A stretch of DNA of 48,449 bases from a virus. The position numbers and the translations under genes were made by a program. The notes beneath the pieces are model-generated. The model made no database searches. It saw only the letters and a program-made list of their open reading frames with translations, and was not told the DNA's origin. The stretch is taken from positions 1 through 48,449 of the IMG/VR virus record IMGVR_UViG_3300018081_000002; one strand, written 5' to 3'. This document shows, piece by piece, positions 1-7,001 of this stretch (positions are counted from its first letter, which is position 1; every line of letters begins with the position of its first letter).

Positions 1-123
1 CCTCTACAGATCCAGACTCATGTCGGGTGAGGAGCCCGATCTCCCAACCCGGGTACAGGGCCGTGAGATGGTTCCCCGTTCCCGCAGCTTCGAGTCCGAG
101 GCGGTCCCGCAGGAGCTGACGCC
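1..123. repeat. Terminal direct repeat, left copy (contig overlap)
   Basis: Bases 1-123 are identical to 48327-48449. The reading frame of the large virion gene continues unbroken across the join, so this is most simply the overlap left when a circular or circularly permuted genome is assembled. A genuine short terminal repeat of the packaged DNA cannot be excluded from sequence alone. Confidence 0.9.
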
Positions 124-2170
124 CTACGTCAGTCAGGATCAATGGAGCCGGATCGACTACCCTCGTCGGATCCAGCTCGCACACAAGGCGGGCCTTCCTG
201 ATGTAGCACAACGTCTAATGGAGGAATCCAAGGCGTACAGTGCTGACATCGCTGCACGTCAGGCAGCTGGCCAGAGCGTCACTCGACGTGTGAACGAGTT
301 GACCGTGCCGCCGCCCGAAGCGATGCCTGAGTCACTCCGCCAGATGGAGCTGCAGGCAGGGTACATCCGTCTCGAGGTAGGAGGGAAGGAGATCGTTGCT
401 CCGTTCACGGACGTGAACTCACTCATCCCCACTCAAGGACCCACGCTCAACCTCCGAGCTCATCGCAGTGGGAAGGAACGTCGCTTCACCGTGGACCTCG
501 GAACGGGGGACGTGGAACCTGAGCCTCTCGACGCTCCGGGAGGGTATTGGCGGGAGCCGGAGTTCACGTCCGCTGATCCCTCCTCTGACTACGAGCACGA
601 GCTCGTCCGTGGCTTCTCTCACCGTGACAACACTTTCACCCTCAGCGTCACCCCGGTCGTGGTCCAAGAAGCGGAGTCGATGACAGGGATACGTTCGAAC
701 ATTGGCCGGCTGGATCGGGCCCAGCCCATTGCCCCATCGGAGTTCGGAGCGTACAAACACAGCTTCGGAGGGAAGGCTGCGACCGGCGACCTGGCACCGA
801 GTGGTCCAGAGGGCTATTGGGACAACCGCTTCACTGCGGGCTTCGAGCCCCGTCGGCAGCAGCTTGAGTCGCACCAGGCAGGGAGCGATATCGGCTACGA
901 TCGGAGCGCCACCTCCGGGATCACGAACCGGAGTATGGTCTATGACGAGAACCTGGCACTCGAGGACCTAGATCCAACGGCCCGACGGAAGGTGCAGAAG
1001 GTCCACGATCCCCGGGGCTTGCCGGACAAGACCCAGCGTCCGGACGTTCTCTACAAGGATCCGGAAACTGGAAAGTGGACGAAGGGTGATCCCACTAAAC
1101 GGGTGAGCACCCTCCGTAGCTACGAGATCTACGACAAGACTCAGGGTACGAATCCTAACATGGTCCAGTTCCGGGACGCAGCGCGGAAGTTGATCAAGGC
1201 GGGCGTTCCCGAGTCTACGCCCGTACGTCTCCGTGTGAGCCACACGACCCATGCTCCAGGGAAGAAGGCTCCCTCCATGACCCTTCGGGAGGCCGCGGAT
1301 ATCGACCTGGGTTACGTGTCGCCTGGTGAGTTGGAGAAGGAGGCCTCGCTCCGTGGCTACACTGTGAAGAGGGATCCCAAGTTGGGAACCTGGACGGTGG
1401 AGAATGCCCTAGTGGGTGAGAAGCAGGTCTTCTCTCATCCCATGGAAGCAATGGCCGCGATGGCCAAGATCCCGATCAAGAAGAACGGGGTCAAGTTGGA
1501 GGGGGGCTTGGAACGGGCGTGGAACATGGGTCGGGAGCGTGGAAGGGATCCGGACATCGACTCCAAGGCCTTCCTCCCTGCTAAGGCTATCGACCAGACC
1601 TTTCAAGAGGTTGTTACAGCAGGCAGGCCTGGGATGGAGCTGTATGTAGTTCCACACGCCGAAGCGGGTGGCGTGCAGCAGGCCGTAGGCAAGGCTGGGG
1701 AGCTAACGGAGACAGCACTCCGCGTTATGTCTCCTCCGAACAGGGTCCAAGCGATCCTCGACAACCTCGCACAGAAGGTTCCTCAACTCCGGTCCCTCCG
1801 AACATGGACGGCACAGGAGCTGGTGAACGGTCGGCAGAAGATGTTCGTGTACGACGAGAACAAGGTCACACAGCTCTTCCAGCAGTGGGAGAAGGGCTTC
1901 CAACAGTTCGGGGTGGACGTCCGCCTTCCCGATGGGCGGATGAGACCCATCACGACGATCCTCGACGAGATCGACAAGAAGATTCCAGACGGCCTCGACA
2001 TCTTGAAGGGGCGGGATCCGTCGGACGCCTTCATGTACAGCTGGTACAAGAGCAAAAGCATGAAGGAAGAGTTCATGGCAGGGAAGCTGCAGGCCGATAG
2101 CCAGGGTCAATATCGGGTGTTTCCACCGGAGGAGAAAAGTGCCGCCTTTGCCAAACTGCCCCCCTGCTAG
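2..2170 (+). CDS. Large internal virion protein, C-terminal part (continues from 46024)
   Basis: This open frame enters from the left edge and is the continuation of the gene that starts at 46024. Joined across the terminal repeat the protein has about 1,490 residues. The ATG at 20 is only an internal methionine. The sequence is rich in charged and polar residues with no recognised catalytic motif. Size, position after the tail-fibre genes, and the next huge gene resemble the internal ejection proteins of podoviruses such as T7 gp15 and gp16; that role is inferred from context. The stop at 2168-2170 overlaps the start of the next gene by 32 bases. The six-C run at 2159-2164 lies in this overlap. 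Confidence 0.75.
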   Translation, partial: LYRSRLMSGEEPDLPTRVQGREMVPRSRSFESEAVPQELTPYVSQDQWSRIDYPRRIQLAHKAGLPDVAQRLMEESKAYSADIAARQAAGQSVTRRVNELTVPPPEAMPESLRQMELQAGYIRLEVGGKEIVAPFTDVNSLIPTQGPTLNLRAHRSGKERRFTVDLGTGDVEPEPLDAPGGYWREPEFTSADPSSDYEHELVRGFSHRDNTFTLSVTPVVVQEAESMTGIRSNIGRLDRAQPIAPSEFGAYKHSFGGKAATGDLAPSGPEGYWDNRFTAGFEPRRQQLESHQAGSDIGYDRSATSGITNRSMVYDENLALEDLDPTARRKVQKVHDPRGLPDKTQRPDVLYKDPETGKWTKGDPTKRVSTLRSYEIYDKTQGTNPNMVQFRDAARKLIKAGVPESTPVRLRVSHTTHAPGKKAPSMTLREAADIDLGYVSPGELEKEASLRGYTVKRDPKLGTWTVENALVGEKQVFSHPMEAMAAMAKIPIKKNGVKLEGGLERAWNMGRERGRDPDIDSKAFLPAKAIDQTFQEVVTAGRPGMELYVVPHAEAGGVQQAVGKAGELTETALRVMSPPNRVQAILDNLAQKVPQLRSLRTWTAQELVNGRQKMFVYDENKVTQLFQQWEKGFQQFGVDVRLPDGRMRPITTILDEIDKKIPDGLDILKGRDPSDAFMYSWYKSKSMKEEFMAGKLQADSQGQYRVFPPEEKSAAFAKLPPC

Positions 2171-4286
2171 GGGACCTCGTGATCCACGGGACCTCTCGGA
2201 GATCACTGGCCCGCCGGAGGAGTCGTTCGATCCTCGTGACGCTGAGGGCCCTCGTCACGTGGACATCTCTGACGCAGAGATGAACCAGGAGATCATGGAC
2301 AGCATCAAGGCTGGCGGGAAGGAGCTGGCTACAGATACCGGGGGGATGTTCGCTAGCATCACTCGGATGTTCCGTCCCACTGGGAACATGTTACAGGATC
2401 TGCAACGGGAGACCGGTATCCCCTTCTGGACGTGGTATCGCTCTATCGAGCTGGGCCGGCGGGATGCGGAGACGTTCCTTGCGGAGGCGTCGTACAGCAT
2501 CATCCCCAAGATCTTCTCCGGGAGCACCCGGCAAGAGCGGGAGATGGTCCAGGAGCTGTTCGAGATGGCGGGGAACGAGAAGGGGAAGGCTACACTCCTC
2601 AAGGGCCTTCCTCCACAGAAGGCTGCGTACGTTCAAACGATGCATGATCAGTTGTGGAAGACGTACGTAGACTACTTCGCGAAGCTCGACTACAGCACGG
2701 AGGACGTTGCGGAGCTGTTGGGCAACTTCGTCCCCAGCATCCGGGCGATGGGAGGGGACTACAGCAAGTTCAGCCAGATCAAGACCCCTGGGAAGATCAG
2801 CAGCCTCATCTCCCGCTCCGTTCGGACGGGCGAAGCCCCAGTCGACAGGGAACTCGATGCGCAGATCATCGCGAAGACCCTCTTCCGAGCTGTGAGCACG
2901 GAGACACACCTCGCTCCACACTGGAACCTCGCGGTCACCCAGTTCAAGGCGTTCGCGGAGCAGATGAACCCTCAGACGGGGGAGCTGTTCCTCCGCTACC
3001 TTCACCAAGTCCGCCACTCTCCCGACAGCACGCAGCTCGCGCTCGCGGAGTCGATGAGGCGGATCATCAACAAGCTCGATGGGCAGAAGGGGTTCAAGAA
3101 GCTCGCCGTCATCCTGAACAAGAGTGATCTCCGTGACCTCACCTCAATGATGGTCAGCTGGAACTATCAAGCCAACCTCGCGTGGAATCCGGGTGCGGTC
3201 CTACGCCAATTCCAACAGCCACTTCAGACCGTGATGCCGGACATGGGCCTGAACAACACCCTGTCCGGGATGAAGACTGCGATCAAGTGGTTGAAGGATG
3301 AGAACCTCCAGAAGTACTACGAGTCACGGGGCGTGATCACAAGGAACGTGCAACACGAGCAGTTCCGGGAAGTGAGTGATGCACTCCGCCAGTTCCAGGG
3401 TCACGGACTCGCGGGCAAAGCGTCCGAGGCCGTCAGGTTCTTCCAAGAGAAGGGGACCGTAGCGTTCAAGTCGGCGGATGACTTCATGCGTATCACGGCG
3501 TATGATGCGATGATGAAACACTCCCTCCCCCACATGAAGCGCTTTGCGAAGGGCGAAACGAGCTGGGTTGAGTTCTTCGAGAAGTCCAAGCTGGATCGAC
3601 TGGACGACCAACAAGGTCCCTTCACCCAGGTAATCCGGAAGCTGCTGGCCGAGGGGAACGTGGAGACCGCACAGCACGAGATGGCCTTCAAGTTCATGCA
3701 GGACACCCAGTTCATTTACTCCAGGGGGAACAATCCCTACGTGATGAATTCCACGATGGGCCGCTTCCTCGGGCAGTACGGCACGTGGCCGATGCAGTAC
3801 ATGGAGTACATGGGGAACATGTATCGACGTGGAAGCCAGAAGAATCGGATCACAGCCTTCACCCGTTGGCTCGGCGTGAACGGGGCAATGGTTGCCGGAG
3901 CCTCGAGCGTGTTGGGTGTGGACCTGAGTAAGTGGAGCTTCTTCTCCCCCTTCGGCTACACGGGGGGCCCGTATATGGAGATGGCGCAGCAAGCGGGGAG
4001 CGCCCTGAAGCTTGCTGCGGGTGGCCAGGTTGACTTGGGGAAGTCGTGGGAGAAGACGAAGGAGAGCGGCGGCTTCCCCACGATGGTAGGAACCAGCGAC
4101 GCGAACCTGATCGACAGACTCCAGGCTCAACGTCTTGGTCGGAACATCGTCCAGCAAAACGTCCCCATTCCGTGGGGCCAGATTCGCCGGACGACTGAGT
4201 CGCTCGAGCTGTTGTGGAACGCCGACATAGGGGAAGCCACAAAGAAGTTCCTCGGATTCCCTTCTACGACGCCTCCTCCTCGCTGA
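2139..4286 (+). CDS. Putative internal virion protein
   Basis: A 715-residue protein starting at GTG 2139, behind a strong ribosome binding site (GGAGGAG) that lies inside the preceding gene. The N-terminus is Pro/Arg-rich; the remainder looks mostly alpha-helical, with many Gln, Met and aromatic residues. I do not recognise a catalytic domain. It is the last gene of the rightward block and follows a roughly 1,490-residue virion protein, so a role in DNA ejection is inferred. Its 3' end overlaps the convergent helix-turn-helix gene by 23 bases, and a copy of the TTGGTGGGGGGTA repeat starts two bases after its stop codon. Confidence 0.7.
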   Translation: MPPLPNCPPARGPRDPRDLSEITGPPEESFDPRDAEGPRHVDISDAEMNQEIMDSIKAGGKELATDTGGMFASITRMFRPTGNMLQDLQRETGIPFWTWYRSIELGRRDAETFLAEASYSIIPKIFSGSTRQEREMVQELFEMAGNEKGKATLLKGLPPQKAAYVQTMHDQLWKTYVDYFAKLDYSTEDVAELLGNFVPSIRAMGGDYSKFSQIKTPGKISSLISRSVRTGEAPVDRELDAQIIAKTLFRAVSTETHLAPHWNLAVTQFKAFAEQMNPQTGELFLRYLHQVRHSPDSTQLALAESMRRIINKLDGQKGFKKLAVILNKSDLRDLTSMMVSWNYQANLAWNPGAVLRQFQQPLQTVMPDMGLNNTLSGMKTAIKWLKDENLQKYYESRGVITRNVQHEQFREVSDALRQFQGHGLAGKASEAVRFFQEKGTVAFKSADDFMRITAYDAMMKHSLPHMKRFAKGETSWVEFFEKSKLDRLDDQQGPFTQVIRKLLAEGNVETAQHEMAFKFMQDTQFIYSRGNNPYVMNSTMGRFLGQYGTWPMQYMEYMGNMYRRGSQKNRITAFTRWLGVNGAMVAGASSVLGVDLSKWSFFSPFGYTGGPYMEMAQQAGSALKLAAGGQVDLGKSWEKTKESGGFPTMVGTSDANLIDRLQAQRLGRNIVQQNVPIPWGQIRRTTESLELLWNADIGEATKKFLGFPSTTPPPR

Positions 4287-4656
4287 CTTGGTGGGGGGTA
4301 ACGTCTTCCCCGGATGTTACCTCCTCCCTATGTCCCCTTGCGTTGTAACCCGCCCTCTTCAAAGCCTTGTACAACGTCGTCTCATCCAACTCCAGCTCCC
4401 TGCTCAAGCTTAGAACGCCCTGCGTCTGGATCCTCTCCAACAGGGCCGGCGTGATCTCCAGCTTGAGGTTGTTCGGCCCGCCTGGCGGCTTGGGCCTTAT
4501 GTCGTGTCGCTTCAGCTCGGCCCGGACGGTGTTCACGCTAATAGCGAAGCGCATGGCCAGTTGACCCACGCTGTGCTTGTTGTAGAGAACCTGCCACATG
4601 TGTTGTGTGTCCTTATACCCTAGCTCCTGTGCTATCCTCTCCCACTGTATCGCCAT
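4264..4656 (-). CDS. Helix-turn-helix DNA-binding protein
   Basis: A 130-residue protein with two HTH-like segments. The first, near residues 27-52, carries the motif SVGQLAMRFAISVNTVRAEL. The second, near residues 84-106, carries LSLSRELELDETTLYKALKR. A Pro-rich linker separates them and the acidic tail is Glu/Ser-rich. The ATG at 4656 follows AAGGA by about eight bases. It is the last gene of the leftward operon, 10 bases after the DUF3987-like gene. Copy 4288-4300 of the dispersed repeat lies in its 3' coding end and encodes Thr-Pro-His-Gln. It is one of two HTH proteins here that might bind that repeat, which is speculation. It could also be a small-terminase-like or homeodomain-type protein. 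Confidence 0.7.
   Translation of the reverse strand: MAIQWERIAQELGYKDTQHMWQVLYNKHSVGQLAMRFAISVNTVRAELKRHDIRPKPPGGPNNLKLEITPALLERIQTQGVLSLSRELELDETTLYKALKRAGYNARGHREEVTSGEDVTPHQVSEEEAS
4288..4300 (+). repeat. Dispersed G-tract repeat, copy 1
   Basis: Exact TTGGTGGGGGGTA, followed by ACGTCTTCCCC. It lies in the convergent junction: two bases after the stop of the rightward gene and inside the 3' coding end of the leftward HTH gene. Confidence 0.9.
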
Positions 4657-4666
4657 ATAAGTGTCC

Positions 4667-6052
4667 TTAGGTGTTGAAGGCCCATCCCTCGGTCGTGAGG
4701 AAGTAGGTGTGAGTCGGCGCGTCGTACTCGACCAGGCCAGCGGACTTCAGGGTCTCTAGCAGCTCCCTGAACTCCCTCTGCCTCATCCGATTGCTGTTCA
4801 TCCGGAGCCAGTCGCTGTGGAGCAGCTTCCCACCCTTCCGCTTCAGCTGTGTCAGCAGCCTCGCTTGATCCTCTCCGAAGGCGTTCTGGTTCATCTCTCC
4901 GAAGGCGCCTGGGAGGAACAGTTCCAGCCATTCCAGAATCTGGAGTGCCCGCTTCAGGTGACTCGGAGTGAGGACCAAGGAACTTCCGCCACTCGCTGAG
5001 AGGATCATTGCCAGGCGGATCAGGTGATCCGGCTTCCGTTCGTTGTACCCAGCGAACTGCTTGTCGGTATTGGTGGACTCCACCCTGTTGAGATACCAGT
5101 TGTCGTACCACTCCTCCGCTTCCGGGGTCATATGGAACTCCCCCCGTAACTCGTGCAGCTCACGGAGGCGCTGGACCAGCCGACTTTCCAGGTCCTTGTC
5201 CATGGCCGGGGGACGGGGGAAGACGCGGGGAGTGTCGTGTTGGATTACGAAGAGGAGCCTGGACATAAACCCCCCACCAAATGCGTCCCTCGGAATGGCG
5301 GTCTGGATCCAGTCCATGGTGGAGCAGGCTAGCATGCTAAACGCTGCGTTGTACAGGATCACCTCTCCCCTCGTGATCGTCACGCTCTTAAACTCCTTCG
5401 GGCAGTCGAACAGCGCCGTCAACAGCGGGATCATCCCCTCCTGATACTTCTGCTTGCCGAGGAAGACAGCGAACTCCGGAGCGTAGATCGTGGCGATGCT
5501 TTCCGTCTTGTCTTGGAATGCGGCCGTTAAGGCCTCGGGTGTAGCCTTATCAGCAAGGACAGTACCACCTCCTTTCCGCAAGAGGGACATGGCAACGTTA
5601 CAGGCGCTAGTTTTTCGACACTTGCCGGAGGGTGCGACGATGAGTACTGCAAGGTTAGGGTATATCTGGTAGGCCCCTTTGTCGTAGTAGACGTTTCGTC
5701 CGAGTACGGATCCAATCGCCACACACCCTGCGAAGAAATGGAAGACATCAGGAGGCTCCGTGTTGAGGGTGAAGAGCATGTAGTCCGAGAGCCAGGTCTG
5801 CGCTGGTACCAGGGACATGAAGTCGGGTATCCGCTTCTTCTTCATGTCCAAGGCGGTCGTCAATTCCGTGTCGCTGAGGTGAAAGCTGAGCTGCATCGCA
5901 CGGAGTAGCTCTGGTGGTCGAGAGGCGGGGGGTAGTAACAAGACCCACTCGAGGACTTGGTTGTAGAGCGCGCCACCACGGACGTCGTTGACTCCCTGTA
6001 GGAACTCCATCAGCTTCGCGATCTGCTGGCTGATTGGGAGTGCCGTCTTCAT
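4667..6052 (-). CDS. DUF3987-like phage ATPase (primase/helicase-associated)
   Basis: A 461-residue protein from the ATG at 6052. The start is chosen because it overlaps the dpdA stop as ATGA, the pattern used throughout this operon; a longer frame to 6091 exists. Residues 140-149 read APSGKCRKTS, a variant P-loop close to the R-K-S/T type of the DUF3987/YfjI family. Upstream is a conserved helical segment ending VFHFFAGCVAIGS. The C-terminal 90 residues look like a winged helix (QREFRELLETLKSAGLVEYD). DUF3987 proteins usually occur in replication modules, where they may act as helicase or primase partners. No other replicative helicase is recognisable here, so this may fill that role. Downstream by 10 bases is the HTH gene. 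Confidence 0.65.
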   Translation of the reverse strand: MKTALPISQQIAKLMEFLQGVNDVRGGALYNQVLEWVLLLPPASRPPELLRAMQLSFHLSDTELTTALDMKKKRIPDFMSLVPAQTWLSDYMLFTLNTEPPDVFHFFAGCVAIGSVLGRNVYYDKGAYQIYPNLAVLIVAPSGKCRKTSACNVAMSLLRKGGGTVLADKATPEALTAAFQDKTESIATIYAPEFAVFLGKQKYQEGMIPLLTALFDCPKEFKSVTITRGEVILYNAAFSMLACSTMDWIQTAIPRDAFGGGFMSRLLFVIQHDTPRVFPRPPAMDKDLESRLVQRLRELHELRGEFHMTPEAEEWYDNWYLNRVESTNTDKQFAGYNERKPDHLIRLAMILSASGGSSLVLTPSHLKRALQILEWLELFLPGAFGEMNQNAFGEDQARLLTQLKRKGGKLLHSDWLRMNSNRMRQREFRELLETLKSAGLVEYDAPTHTYFLTTEGWAFNT

Positions 6053-6771
6053 ACGAATCTCCGAAGATACGCTATGTTGTAGTACGTGCACGCCAACTCC
6101 TCTCCTGTCAACACGGCGTCCATCCGCAACGGCCCGATTCCCCGTAACTCGATCCCCGGCTCGAAGCGCTTCAGCTTCTGCCCGAACTTGATCGGCTTAC
6201 TAGTGTCCACGCTACCGTGGATCCCCCGTTCCTCGAACATCCCACGGATGATGCGGAGCTCGGAGAGGCTGCTCACACCGAGCAAGTGGTGCCGCACCTT
6301 CACCCGGCTAAACAGGTGTAGGCTCTCCTTCAGCCACACTTCCCTCGCTTCCTTGAACGGCCAGAAGAACCAGCTGCACCCTCTCGAGAGAGCTGCACTG
6401 ATGAACTGCGCCCTGAGATGCGGCTCATTCCCCGTAACCACGATCCCGACGGGAAACTCCCCTTTCATCACTTCCACAGTCTCTTCCCACTGCTCCCAGT
6501 TCCACGTCCGTTCCCCCAACTTGTCCGGCGCAACGACTACGGTAGGCTTTATCTCCCTCGCGGCCAAGCGGAGCTCGATGGGCGACAGGGGCACCCCTAG
6601 CTCGTGGAAGCTGTTGTCGAGGATGACCTCCCTCTTCCTCTCTCCCATCTCCCTGTAGAAGCTGGCGTAGCGCCGGTGGTCCAGGACCATGTGAGCGAGG
6701 GCGAAGTCCATCTCGCAGAGGGGGCTCAGATCGCTGAGGTGAGCCACGGGGATCTCCATGCACAACTTCAC
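6049..6771 (-). CDS. dpdA: DpdA-like 7-deazaguanine DNA transglycosylase
   Basis: A 240-residue protein resembling the short, phage type of tRNA-guanine-transglycosylase-like TIM barrel. Visible elements are VILDNSFHELG (residues 49-59, containing the presumed catalytic Asp), VVVAPDKLGE (78-87), GIVVTGN (109-115), HHLLGVSS (161-168) and GSVDTSKPIKFGQ (186-198). Known DpdA enzymes exchange guanine in DNA for preQ0 made by FolE, QueD, QueE and QueC, and all four are encoded in the same operon, which supports the call strongly. GTG 6771 overlaps the previous stop as GTGA; ATG 6759 is an alternative. It lacks the zinc site of tRNA TGTs, but the gene immediately upstream encodes a four-cysteine protein. 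Confidence 0.75.
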   Translation of the reverse strand: MKLCMEIPVAHLSDLSPLCEMDFALAHMVLDHRRYASFYREMGERKREVILDNSFHELGVPLSPIELRLAAREIKPTVVVAPDKLGERTWNWEQWEETVEVMKGEFPVGIVVTGNEPHLRAQFISAALSRGCSWFFWPFKEAREVWLKESLHLFSRVKVRHHLLGVSSLSELRIIRGMFEERGIHGSVDTSKPIKFGQKLKRFEPGIELRGIGPLRMDAVLTGEELACTYYNIAYLRRFV

Positions 6772-7001
6772 TTCGCCACCTCCACATTTACCTCGACACA
6801 GATGCTTCCCACAACCTCGCGATGCCGGTTCTTGTCCAGGAGGAACGCCATCACGCTGCCGCAGCGGACGCACTGATACGCTGGGTGGAGCGTCTCCTCC
6901 GCTCGTCCCAGAAGCGTCACGTTGTACACCTTGGTAAAGCAGCCACAGTGGCAGGTCTCACAGTGGATGTGGGTTTCCCTCTCGATCTCGCCAATCTTCA
7001 T
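6768..7001 (-). CDS. Small zinc-ribbon protein coupled to dpdA
   Basis: A 77-residue protein with cysteines arranged as CETCHCGC near residues 14-21 and CVRC near residues 45-48, a likely zinc ribbon. The ATG at 7001 overlaps the polymerase stop (ATGA), and its own stop overlaps the dpdA start (GTGA), so translation of the three genes is probably coupled. The function is unknown. Because this DpdA lacks an obvious zinc site of its own, a partner or specificity subunit is an attractive but untested idea. Confidence 0.65.
   Translation of the reverse strand: MKIGEIERETHIHCETCHCGCFTKVYNVTLLGRAEETLHPAYQCVRCGSVMAFLLDKNRHREVVGSICVEVNVEVAK

Noticed and set aside
2159-2164. Six-C run as a frameshift joining the two large virion proteins
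   Set aside because: The downstream gene has its own GTG with a strong GGAGGAG site, so separate translation explains it better.
5271-5280. GGTGGGGGG-like stretch in the DUF3987-like gene
   Set aside because: It encodes Gly-Gly-Gly-Phe in a conserved-looking part and lacks the TA and pyrimidine flank; probably chance.
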